Positions 44,406 to 51,980 of a stretch of 64,000 nucleotides of DNA are shown here, piece by piece. A program made the translations under genes and the position numbers. The number at the start of each line of letters is the position of its first letter. Position 1 is the first letter of the stretch. This DNA is from JACPPO01 sp965262505 (GTDB lineage: Bacteria > Acidobacteriota > Vicinamibacteria > Vicinamibacterales > UBA2999): the NCBI GenBank assembly GCA_965262505.1, contig CBDHFM010000030.1:806001-870000 (forward strand). Reading direction: 5' to 3'. The notes below the pieces were generated by a model. The model ran no database searches. It saw nothing but the letters and a program-made list of their open reading frames with translations, and was not told where the DNA came from.

Positions 44406-44440
44406 GGCGTTGTTGCACGAATCGTAACTGGCCCGCACGA
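44406..44440. mobile_element. IS-A left-end fragment
   Basis: GGCGTTGTTGCACGAATCGT through GGCCCGCACGA is the first 35 bp of IS-A, cut by the IS6 element at 44441. The rest of this IS-A copy is absent on the other side of IS6. Confidence 0.8.
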
Positions 44441-45233
44441 GGCATTGTCAACTTGGCCTCCTGCTGGCAGAGTTACCGCGTGCCCAGCTACCGCGGATAC
44501 CGGTTTCCCCCTGAAATTATCAGCCACGCGGTGTGGCTCTCTCATCGCTTCGCGCTCAGCTTCCGAGACGTGGAGGACGTGCTGGCCCGCCGGGGTGTCG
44601 ACGTCACCTATGAGGCCATCCGGAAGTGGTGTCGACGGTTCGGTCCTGAGTATGCGGGCCGATTGCGGCGCCGACGTGGCCGGCTCGGAGACACTGGGCA
44701 TCTAGACGAGGTGTTCGTCACGATCCAGGGTCGCCAGCAATACTTGTGGCGCGCCGTGGATGAGGACGGTGACGTCCTCGACATTCTCGTGCAACCGCGA
44801 CGGAATCGGCACGCCGCGGTGCGCTTCTTTCGCACGTTACTGAAGACCCAGCGGCACGTGCCGCAACGCCTGATCACCGACAAGCTGCGCAGTTACTCGG
44901 CCGCCTGTCGCGCGGTGATGCCATCGGTGCTCCACTGCACCGATCAGTACGCGAACAACCGCGCGGAGGTCTCCCGTCAACCGACCCGCCAGCGTGAGCG
45001 CCAGATGCGGCGTCTCACGTCGGCCGCTCAGCTCCAACGGTTCGCGTCGGTTCACGGTATCGTGCAGAATCTCTTCCGCGTCGGTCGACACCTCCTGCGG
45101 TCGGCTCACCACCGTCTGCTCCGCACCCGCGCGTTCGTTGAATGGGATGCGGTGACGTGCGCCTGCTGAGAACGATCGGGGGCGTCGATGTCACGGGGCA
45201 AGAGCGCGCTACCCTCAACAAGTTGACAATGCC
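44441..45233 (+). mobile_element. IS6-family element
   Basis: 793 bp with 14-bp inverted ends GGCATTGTCAACTT / AAGTTGACAATGCC, the IS6 terminus type. No 8-bp target duplication, and the two flanks belong to different older IS (IS-A left, IS1380 right), consistent with an IS6-mediated deletion or recombination. Confidence 0.88.
44480..45169 (+). CDS. IS6-family transposase
   Basis: 229 residues from a GTG (VPSYRGYRFPPEIISHAVWL). Motifs: EDVLARRGVDVTYEAIRKWC, DEVFVTIQGRQQYLWRAVDE (first Asp), TDKLRSYSAACR (second Asp), ERQMRRLTSAAQLQRFASVH (Glu and C-terminal motif). Length and motifs are normal; probably functional. Confidence 0.88.
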   Translation: MPSYRGYRFPPEIISHAVWLSHRFALSFRDVEDVLARRGVDVTYEAIRKWCRRFGPEYAGRLRRRRGRLGDTGHLDEVFVTIQGRQQYLWRAVDEDGDVLDILVQPRRNRHAAVRFFRTLLKTQRHVPQRLITDKLRSYSAACRAVMPSVLHCTDQYANNRAEVSRQPTRQRERQMRRLTSAAQLQRFASVHGIVQNLFRVGRHLLRSAHHRLLRTRAFVEWDAVTCAC

Positions 45234-45235
45234 CC

Positions 45236-45300
45236 CGGCGCTGACCTCGACGTTTCACTTGTTCGAGACCGAGCTACTGAGCCGTGCTGATGACACTCAC
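45236..45300 (+). pseudogene. IS1380 transposase internal shard
   Basis: ALTSTFHLFETELLSRADD matches AALTSTLHWFETELLTREEN of the IS1380 transposase. About 20 codons survive next to the IS6 right end. The following 150 bp to the EVE gene contain nothing I can name. Confidence 0.65.
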
Positions 45301-45452
45301 GTTCTTCGCCTCTCGGGATCTAGCGGAGGCGTCCAGACAGGCAAGACCGGATCAACTCAGACGCACTCTGGGGTTAGCAGGCTGGATCTTCCGGATCGTG
45401 CCAAGCCAATCGAGTTCCGGGACGAATGCCGTCAGGCTGCTATGATCGCGGG

Positions 45453-45851
45453 ATGGCGAAGTGGCTCGTGCAGGAAGAGCCCGGTCACTACGGGTACGAC
45501 CAGTTCGAACGCGATGGGAAGACGGTCTGGTCGGGTGTACGAAATCCGCTCGCACAGAAGCATCTGCGCGGCATCCGCAAGGGCGATGAGCTCTTCTACT
45601 ACCACACAGGCAAGCAGAAGGCCGTGGCATCCGACGCGTATCCCGATCCTGATGATGCTTCCGGCAAGCTGCACGCCGTGGACGTGCGGCCCCGCAAGGC
45701 GCTCGCCCGGCCGGTGACCTTCGCCGAGATCAAGGCGGATACCGCATTTGCCACGTTCCCACTGGTGCGGATGTCGAGGCGCTCGGTCATGCCGGTGACT
45801 GGCCGCGAGTGGCTCCGCATCCAGAAGATGAGTCAGTCGGATCGTTCGTGA
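45453..45851 (+). CDS. EVE-domain protein
   Basis: 132 residues: MAKWLVQEEPGHYGYDQFER, DGKTVWSGVRNPLAQKHLRG, IRKGDELFYYHTGKQKAV, SDAYPDPDD. EVE (PUA-like) domains bind modified bases in DNA or RNA. A few residues usually found between KAV and SDAYPDP appear deleted here. The stop TGA overlaps the GTG of the next gene (GTGA), coupling it to the ABC-transporter genes. No strong ribosome site before the ATG. An IS6/IS1380 junction lies about 150 bp upstream. Confidence 0.85.
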   Translation: MAKWLVQEEPGHYGYDQFERDGKTVWSGVRNPLAQKHLRGIRKGDELFYYHTGKQKAVASDAYPDPDDASGKLHAVDVRPRKALARPVTFAEIKADTAFATFPLVRMSRRSVMPVTGREWLRIQKMSQSDRS

Positions 45852-46705
45852 AAGCCGCGGCCGTTATCCTCACGTTGCTCGCGTGTACCTCGAACGTCCT
45901 CGCTCAAGGGCCGCCTTTCGACGAGGCGCCAGCTGACCTCCTCGTTTCACGCCACCTGGCTGAGTCGGCGCGGCTCGACGTCGGAACCGTCGTGCGCCTG
46001 GCACCCGATCCCGACGGATCGCGCGCGCGGACGTTCCGCGTCGTTGGCATCTACGAGCCCACGCCAGATCCGGCTCGACTGGGCGTTGCGCCCCGCACGG
46101 TTCGCCTACATCTGCCGGACTTGCTCGAGTTGACGCGCGAGGCGGACGTGCCGGCCGGCACCGACTTCGTGTCGTCGATCAACGTCGCACTGCAGGATCC
46201 GGATGACGCCGAGGCGTTCTCGCGAGACGTCAACGCCCGTGTACCTGGCGTCGATGCCCGACCTGCCGCCGAAGCGGCCGGCGCGACGGGACCGTACCGT
46301 GTACTCGAACGGTTCCACCTGGCCATTGCAGTCGTGACCATCATCGCCGCGACGGTGTTCCTGCTGACGCTGACGATCATGCTCGTGGACGAGCGACGGG
46401 AGACCGTTGGCGTGCTTCGCCTGATTGGCCTTCCCGTTCACCGCATCTTGTTGCAGATCCTGCTCGAGGGTCTGATCGTCGCGGTCGCCGGAGCCGTTTT
46501 CGGCCTGCTGCTCGCGCTCGCCTCGCAGGAGCTGATCAACGCCTTCTTTCAGTGGCGCTACGACACGGCGCTGGTATTCGTCCGGGTCACGCGAGACGTT
46601 GCACTCACGTCTGTCACGATTGCTGTGCCGCTCGGCACCTCGGCGACCGTCGTCGCCTCCTGGGCGCTGCTCCGCAAGAACGGTCTGAGGCTCGCACGAC
46701 GATGA
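45848..46705 (+). CDS. FtsX-like ABC permease with a signal-peptide N-terminus
   Basis: 285 residues. Starts at the coupled GTG with VKAAAVILTLLACTSNVLAQ, a cleavable-type signal rather than the first membrane helix of MacB/FtsX permeases. Then the second half of the periplasmic MacB-like domain (LVSRHLAESARLDVGTVVRL, FRVVGIYEP) and three membrane spans of the FtsX domain (AIAVVTIIAATVFLLTLTIM, ERRETVGVLRLIGLPVHRIL). Full permeases have about 400 residues, so helix 1 and the first half of the periplasmic domain are missing. It overlaps both neighbours by 4 bp. Confidence 0.82.
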   Translation: MKAAAVILTLLACTSNVLAQGPPFDEAPADLLVSRHLAESARLDVGTVVRLAPDPDGSRARTFRVVGIYEPTPDPARLGVAPRTVRLHLPDLLELTREADVPAGTDFVSSINVALQDPDDAEAFSRDVNARVPGVDARPAAEAAGATGPYRVLERFHLAIAVVTIIAATVFLLTLTIMLVDERRETVGVLRLIGLPVHRILLQILLEGLIVAVAGAVFGLLLALASQELINAFFQWRYDTALVFVRVTRDVALTSVTIAVPLGTSATVVASWALLRKNGLRLARR

Positions 46706-47910
46706 ACGCCATCGGGTTTGCCTCGCGGAGCCTCGTGCGCCAGCCGGCGCGAGCAACTCTCGGCGTGCTGGGCGTCGCCGCGGTCGGGGCGCTGCTGTTC
46801 GACATGCTGATGCTGTCGACGGGCCTCATCACCTCGATGCGCGACCTGCTCGAACAGGGCGGCTGGGACGTGCGCGTGAGCGCGGGCGATCTTCCAAGCG
46901 AAGGACCGCGCATGTCGGGTTCACTCGCCGCGGCCGACGCAATCGCCGCGCTGCCGTCAGTACGGGCCGTGCTCCTTATTCGAACCGCCCACGCCGAGCT
47001 CGAGCGCCTGTCGGCACGCCCGTTGCGCGCTAGGTTCAACGGCGCAACCGTCCATGCCAGCACTGACCCAGGTGATGGGATCGGACCTCCCTGGACGATC
47101 CTCCGTGGACGCCAGCCCGAGGGAACGGATGAAATGGTCATCGACGAAACCATCGCATCGGCGATGGCGCTAGAGCTCGGGAGCGAGGTGAGGCTGCGCG
47201 TCTCGTGCGTCAGGGATCTTGACGAGGCGCTGCCGGCTTCCCGTCTTCAGGTGGTTGGCGTGGCAGAGTTTCCCTTCGCCGTGGTGGGAGAGAACACAGT
47301 TGGCGGCACGCTCGACTCCCTGCGGGCCGCGTGCGGCGGCAACGTCGACGACGACGCGGACTTCATCCTCGCCGCGTCGGCCGGCGACCCGGATCAAGCG
47401 GCTGCCGCCGTCCGGCTCATCGTTCCTGACCTGAACGTGGCGACCAACGAAGCGCTGCTCGGACGTATCCAGGAGACCGGGTTCACCTACTTCCGCCAGA
47501 TCTCGACGGTGCTCACGACGGTCACGGTGTCGTTTGCGGTCCTGCTCATCACGGTGCTGCTCACAGTCTCGGTGAACCAGCGGCTCGGCGAGGTGGCAGC
47601 CCTCCGAGCGCTGGGCTTCTCGCGCGGGCGGGTGGTGAAGGACGTGCTGTCGGAATCGGCGTTGATCGTGGGAACCGGCGGACTGCTCTCCCTGCCGCTC
47701 GGGCTCCTCCTGGCCTCGGGACTCGACCGCATCCTGAAGGAGATGCCTGGCATCCCGGCCGCGCTGCACTTCTTCGTCTTCGAGCCTCGCGCCCTTGCCG
47801 TGCACGCAGCCCTGCTCGTGGCCACCGCACTCGTTGCTGCGGCCTACCCCGTGCGCATCGTCTCGTGCCTGCCGATCGCCGCCACCCTCCGGAACGAGGT
47901 GATCGGGTGA
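46702..47910 (+). CDS. FtsX/MacB-like ABC permease, full length
   Basis: 402 residues: membrane helix 1 (TLGVLGVAAVGALLFDMLML), a large periplasmic domain, then three C-terminal helices with the FtsX motif QRLGEVAALRALGFSRGRVV. It would couple periplasmic events to ATP hydrolysis, as in AttFG, MacB or LolCDE. ATGA overlap with the upstream gene, GTGA with the ATPase gene. Confidence 0.88.
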   Translation: MNAIGFASRSLVRQPARATLGVLGVAAVGALLFDMLMLSTGLITSMRDLLEQGGWDVRVSAGDLPSEGPRMSGSLAAADAIAALPSVRAVLLIRTAHAELERLSARPLRARFNGATVHASTDPGDGIGPPWTILRGRQPEGTDEMVIDETIASAMALELGSEVRLRVSCVRDLDEALPASRLQVVGVAEFPFAVVGENTVGGTLDSLRAACGGNVDDDADFILAASAGDPDQAAAAVRLIVPDLNVATNEALLGRIQETGFTYFRQISTVLTTVTVSFAVLLITVLLTVSVNQRLGEVAALRALGFSRGRVVKDVLSESALIVGTGGLLSLPLGLLLASGLDRILKEMPGIPAALHFFVFEPRALAVHAALLVATALVAAAYPVRIVSCLPIAATLRNEVIG

Positions 47911-48593
47911 GCGACGTCATCGTAGACGCCCGCGGCGTGAGTCAGGTGTTCGAGATGCCCGCGGGACCCGTCACGGCCGTGCGCGACGTGACACTGCAGA
48001 TTCGCAGCGGCGATCACATCGCCGTCCGCGGACCATCCGGATGTGGCAAGTCCGCGCTGCTGCACATGCTGGGCTGCGTGGAGACGCCGACGTCTGGGAC
48101 GCTGCACTTCGACGCGCACGACGTGGCGACGCTGTCGGATGCACAGCGTAGCCGGCTCCGCCTTCGACAGATCGGATTCGTGTTCCAGCGCTTCTTCTTG
48201 CTGCCGATGCTGACCGCGGGCGAGAACGTCGAGCTACCCATGTCGGAGGCCGGCGTACCCAGAGACGCACGGACCAGGCGGGCTCGTGAGCTGCTCGACT
48301 ACGTCGGCCTGGCGGCCCGCGCCGATCATCGGCCTTCGCAGCTCTCGGGTGGCGAAATGCAGCGCGTGGCGATTGCCCGCGCCCTGGCCAACGGCCCTGG
48401 CCTGCTCCTGGCCGACGAGCCGACCGGTGAGCTCGACGGTGCGACGGGCGCCCAGATTGCCGAACTGCTCGACCGCGTGAGCGCGGAAGGGACCGCGCTC
48501 GCCATCGTGACGCACGACGCCGTGCTGGCCGATCGCGCAGCACGGCAGCTCACGATGCGGGATGGGTGCATCGAAGGCAAGCAGACGCGATGA
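47907..48593 (+). CDS. ABC transporter ATPase (LolD/MacB type)
   Basis: 228 residues. Walker A GPSGCGKSALLHMLG, Q-loop FQRFFLLPML, signature LSGGEMQRVAIARAL, Walker B LLLADEPTGELD, H-loop IVTHDAVLAD. Energises the two permeases encoded upstream. GTG start in a GTGA overlap; stop overlaps the next ATG. Confidence 0.93.
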   Translation: MSDVIVDARGVSQVFEMPAGPVTAVRDVTLQIRSGDHIAVRGPSGCGKSALLHMLGCVETPTSGTLHFDAHDVATLSDAQRSRLRLRQIGFVFQRFFLLPMLTAGENVELPMSEAGVPRDARTRRARELLDYVGLAARADHRPSQLSGGEMQRVAIARALANGPGLLLADEPTGELDGATGAQIAELLDRVSAEGTALAIVTHDAVLADRAARQLTMRDGCIEGKQTR

Positions 48594-49969
48594 TTGGCCG
48601 GTTGGCGCTCCGGTCGCTCACGGCGCACCCCGTGCGAAGCGCGGTGCTCGCGGCTGGCTTTGGGTTTGGCGTGAGCGTCATGGCCATCCTGCTTGGTGTG
48701 GCCGACATCGTGCTCGAGCAGGCACAGTCCCCGGCGCTCGTGGGCGGCGGCGACGTGAGGATACGGCTATCGCCTTCCGTGCCTGCCCGGCTCGTCCTGT
48801 CTGGCACGCTTCAGTCCGAGGCGCTACGGCCGCGCGTGCGGGCGGCGGCCGGATCACACACCGACGAGTTGTACCTGCTACACGACGGCACGGTGACGCC
48901 GGTGAGGGCCCGGGGCGGGATCCCGAGCGCCGAGCGCGAGCTGGGCGACCCGGAGACCGCCACCGTCGACGCCTGGCGAGATTCGCGTGACGACCTTGCC
49001 TGGACCCAGGCATCGCCAGATCAGCTGCTGCGGCAGATCGACCGGTTCCATGACGTGCCGGACGTGCCGCGGTGGGCCGATTCCTGGGCCGAGTGGCTCT
49101 ACTTCAACGGCCGCGCCGGCGACACCCGCTTCTACTTGACATTCATGGCTGGCCCGAAAGCAGACAGCGGCAACCGCGGGGCCGGCGTCCAACTGCAGCT
49201 GGAACGCAGCGGGCAGATGGACACCTTCGGCGGGAGCGCCGACGTCACCGATGCCGACCTGGCGAATGCGCCAGACGTGCGGATTGGATCGAACTCGGTA
49301 CGCCTCGAAGGAATGACCTACCGCATCCATCTGGACCTCACCGACGATTCGGGCCGCAGGGTCGTTGGGGACCTCGCGATCGAAGCCTCGCCCGGACGGT
49401 TCGTCCCGCCAATCGAAATCGCCGGGGTGCGCGGCTGGCGTACCGGCTATGTCGTGCCGGTCATGTCCGGCGATCTGTCGGGTGCGCTGAGCGTTGATGG
49501 AAACTCGGTGCCGCTCGACGGGGGCACCGGCTACCACGACCACAACTGGGGATTCTGGGAAGACGTGTCCTGGCAGTGGGGACAGGTACAGGGCGACGGC
49601 CTGTCACTGATCTATGGGCGGGTGTTCCCGCCGCCGGAAGCCGCCGACCCGGAACAGTTCCCGGGGTTCGTTGGCGCGCTCGGTCCCGATGGCCTGCTCG
49701 GCTATTCCACCGACGTGCGGATCACCGAGACGAACGACGCGCAGGGACGTCCGCGCGCGATCGACCTGCGGGCTCGGGGCACGGCGCTCACCCTCGATCT
49801 TCGCTTCGAGGTCGCGTCGATCGAAACGACGCGCATGGCGCAGGGCCCGCTCGGCAACGGTGTGAACTTCCTGCAGATGCGCGGGCAGTACACCGTCACC
49901 GGGCAGGTGGGCACGCGCGACATCCAGTTTGCTGCACCCGGTTCCGCCGAAACCTTCCGCGGACAGTAA
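48590..49969 (+). CDS. AttH/CrtC-like lipocalin protein with N-terminal membrane helix
   Basis: 459 residues. An N-terminal helix (LAAGFGFGVSVMAILLGVAD) could anchor it. The body has the AttH / hydroxyneurosporene-hydratase (CrtC) double-lipocalin signature: WAEWLYFNGRAGDTRFYLTF, GYHDHNWGFWEDVSWQWGQV, YGRVFPPPE. In Agrobacterium attH lies next to the attEFG ABC-transporter genes, the same gene set as here. CrtC hydrates carotenoids, but no carotenoid genes are visible; lipid or hydrophobic-ligand handling is a reasonable inference. Confidence 0.82.
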   Translation: MIGRLALRSLTAHPVRSAVLAAGFGFGVSVMAILLGVADIVLEQAQSPALVGGGDVRIRLSPSVPARLVLSGTLQSEALRPRVRAAAGSHTDELYLLHDGTVTPVRARGGIPSAERELGDPETATVDAWRDSRDDLAWTQASPDQLLRQIDRFHDVPDVPRWADSWAEWLYFNGRAGDTRFYLTFMAGPKADSGNRGAGVQLQLERSGQMDTFGGSADVTDADLANAPDVRIGSNSVRLEGMTYRIHLDLTDDSGRRVVGDLAIEASPGRFVPPIEIAGVRGWRTGYVVPVMSGDLSGALSVDGNSVPLDGGTGYHDHNWGFWEDVSWQWGQVQGDGLSLIYGRVFPPPEAADPEQFPGFVGALGPDGLLGYSTDVRITETNDAQGRPRAIDLRARGTALTLDLRFEVASIETTRMAQGPLGNGVNFLQMRGQYTVTGQVGTRDIQFAAPGSAETFRGQ

Positions 49970-49996
49970 CCGGCCGTGGCGGCCCGACCGGGGCAT

Positions 49997-50010
49997 GGCG
50001 TTGGTGCACG
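49997..50010. mobile_element. IS-B-type terminus, solo
   Basis: GGCGTTGGTGCACG is the IS-B right-end sequence, 28 bp after the stop of the AttH-like gene and 20 bp before an IS3 remnant. No IS-B body follows. Short, so chance cannot be excluded. Confidence 0.45.
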
Positions 50011-50030
50011 CGTAAGCTTCCCCAATCGCC

Positions 50031-50410
50031 TGACACCCAAAAGTAGACTGCTCCGGTTCAAGGAGCGGTTATGCGGAAGTCAAAGTTCAGCGAGACCCAG
50101 ATTGTTGGCATCCTGAAAGAGGCCGAGGCCGGCGTGGCCGTGAACGACCTCCTACGGACGCACGGCATCAGCCGAGCCACCTTTTTCAAGTGGCGCAGCA
50201 AATACGGTGAGGCAAGTGTTTCCGACGTGACGCGGTTGCGGGGCTCGAGACCGAGAACGCCAAACTGAAGCGGATGTACGTGGACCTGGCACTCGAGAAC
50301 GCGGCCATCAAGGATGTCCTGGCCCGAAAATTATAGGGCCGTCCGCGAAGCGACAGGGGGCCGCCCTGCTGGTCGGTGATCACCGGCTGCCGGTGCGGCG
50401 GGCCTGTGCG
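50031..50410 (+). mobile_element. IS3-family remnant with broken orfA
   Basis: Starts TGACACCCAAAAGTAGACTG. orfA (50071-50336) reads MRKSKFSETQIVGILKEAEA with HTH (LLRTHGISRATFFKWRSKYG); after RLRG a one-base deletion shifts the frame, and the rest (ENAKLKRMYVDLALENAAIK, DVLARKL) continues in another frame. orfB survives only as AVREATGG and a few more codons before the next element starts at 50411. Confidence 0.8.
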
Positions 50411-51600
50411 TCTCGAATTCCCAATTCTCTCGCTGAATCCAGGATTGAGGCAACGTTGCATGGCGCCTGACGTCTGGCCTACGCTGTCTCGCGCATGAAG
50501 TGCCTCCTGCTCACCCTGCTTCACCTGACCGTCATGACCGCGACACTGTGTGGCCCCGGTGGCGTGCGCGCGGTGATCGCGGAGAATCTTCTGCTCAAGC
50601 AGCAACTGATCGTCTTGCGCCGTCCTCGCCAGCGAGCGCCACGCCTGACAGCGAGTGACCGGCTGCTGTTCGGATTCGGGGCACTTTTCCTCAGCCGAGG
50701 ACGAATCCGAAAGGTCGCCATCGGCGTACGCCCCTCGACGCTCTTGGCGTTTCATCAGGCGTTGGTGCGTCGCAAATACCGCCGACTGTTCTCGTCGAGC
50801 GAGTGCCCGAAGAAACCCGGACCGAAGGGGCCGAGCGAGGCACTTATCCAGGCCATCGTCGAGCTCAAGTCGCGGAATCCTCGATTCGGCTGTCCACGGA
50901 TTGCGCGCATCATCGCGCGAACGTTCGGGGTCAACATCGATAAGAACGTCGTGTACCGCGTGCTGTCGACACACTGTCGCCCCATCCCGGGCGGCACCGG
51001 GCCCTCGTGGTTGTCGTTCATCGGCCACACGACAGACAGCCTGTGGAGTGTGGACCTCTTTCGATGCGAGTCCATCGTGCTCCGGAGCTACTGGGTGCTC
51101 GTGGTCATGGATCAATTCACGCGTCGCCTCGTCGGCGTCGGCGTGCACCGCGGTCCGGTCACTGGCGCCGACCTCTGCCGCATGTTCAACGCCGCCATTC
51201 ATGGGCAGGGCACCCCGCGACACCTCAGCACCGATCATGATCCGCTGTTCGAGGCGCACCGTTGGACGGCGAACCTGCGGATTCTGGAGATCGACGCAAT
51301 CAAGACCGTGCCTCATGTGCCCCGGTCCCACCCATTCGTGGAGCGCCTGATCGGAACGACGCGGCGAGAATATCTCGACCAGGTGCTGTTCTGGAATGCC
51401 CGTGATCTTGAACGAAAACTTGGCGACTTCCAGGTCTACTACAACGAGGTACGCAGCCACGCGTCGTTGAAGGGCCACACGCCGTCGACCTTCGTTGGCG
51501 GACACATGGTGGCCCGTGCCGAACTGAACAATGTCCGTTGGGTCTCCCACTGCCGGGACTTGGTCCAGCTCCCAGTGGCGGCCTGACAATGAATTCGAGA
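50411..51600 (+). mobile_element. Integrase-core IS element
   Basis: About 1,190 bp between TCTCGAATTC (50411-50420) and GAATTCGAGA (51591-51600). Parts of these 10 bp may be target duplication rather than terminus. It separates the IS3 remnant from an HsdS fragment. One transposase gene. Confidence 0.7.
50495..51586 (+). CDS. Transposase with rve integrase core (IS481/IS3-like)
   Basis: 363 residues. N-terminal region IAENLLLKQQLIVLRRPRQR, then an HTH-like part (NPRFGCPRIARIIARTFGVN) and the DDE core: DSLWSVDLFRCES (Asp), HLSTDHDPLFEAHRWTANLR (Asp), HPFVERLIGTTRREYLDQVL (Glu), YYNEVRSHASLKGHTPS. Intact. Confidence 0.85.
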   Translation: MKCLLLTLLHLTVMTATLCGPGGVRAVIAENLLLKQQLIVLRRPRQRAPRLTASDRLLFGFGALFLSRGRIRKVAIGVRPSTLLAFHQALVRRKYRRLFSSSECPKKPGPKGPSEALIQAIVELKSRNPRFGCPRIARIIARTFGVNIDKNVVYRVLSTHCRPIPGGTGPSWLSFIGHTTDSLWSVDLFRCESIVLRSYWVLVVMDQFTRRLVGVGVHRGPVTGADLCRMFNAAIHGQGTPRHLSTDHDPLFEAHRWTANLRILEIDAIKTVPHVPRSHPFVERLIGTTRREYLDQVLFWNARDLERKLGDFQVYYNEVRSHASLKGHTPSTFVGGHMVARAELNNVRWVSHCRDLVQLPVAA

Positions 51601-51980
51601 CGGACAGCCTTGTAGAAGGTCCGGGCATCATTGTCGGTCGAAAAGGCAACGTTGGTAGCGTCTTCTGGAGCGATGAAGACTTTTCCGTAATAGACACCGC
51701 GTATTTCGTGACCTCGTCTGTCCCGCTGCGATTCTTGTTTTATGACCTTCAAACTAAGAACTTCATCAACAACGACGCAGCCGTTCCCGGCTTGAATCGC
51801 TACCAAGCCTACGCGCTGGAAATCCTTGCCCCTCCGCCTGACCCGATCGAGCGATTCTGTAAACTCGCCGACAACTTCGAGCATCAGGCTTCGACGCTAC
51901 GGCGCCAAATTCAAAACCTCCGCCGTACACGCGATCTGTTGTTGCCGCGCCTCCTCTCGGGACAGATGGCGCTAAGATCC
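51601..51980 (+). pseudogene. HsdS (type I restriction specificity subunit) fragment
   Basis: Frame open from the left IS: GPGIIVGRKGNVGSVFW, SVIDTAYFVTSS, then the second target-recognition domain end and central coiled coil LADNFEHQASTLRRQIQNLR, RTRDLLLPRLLSGQMAL. Both ends are replaced by IS. The preceding TRD1 and the hsdM gene are absent from the window. Confidence 0.85.
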
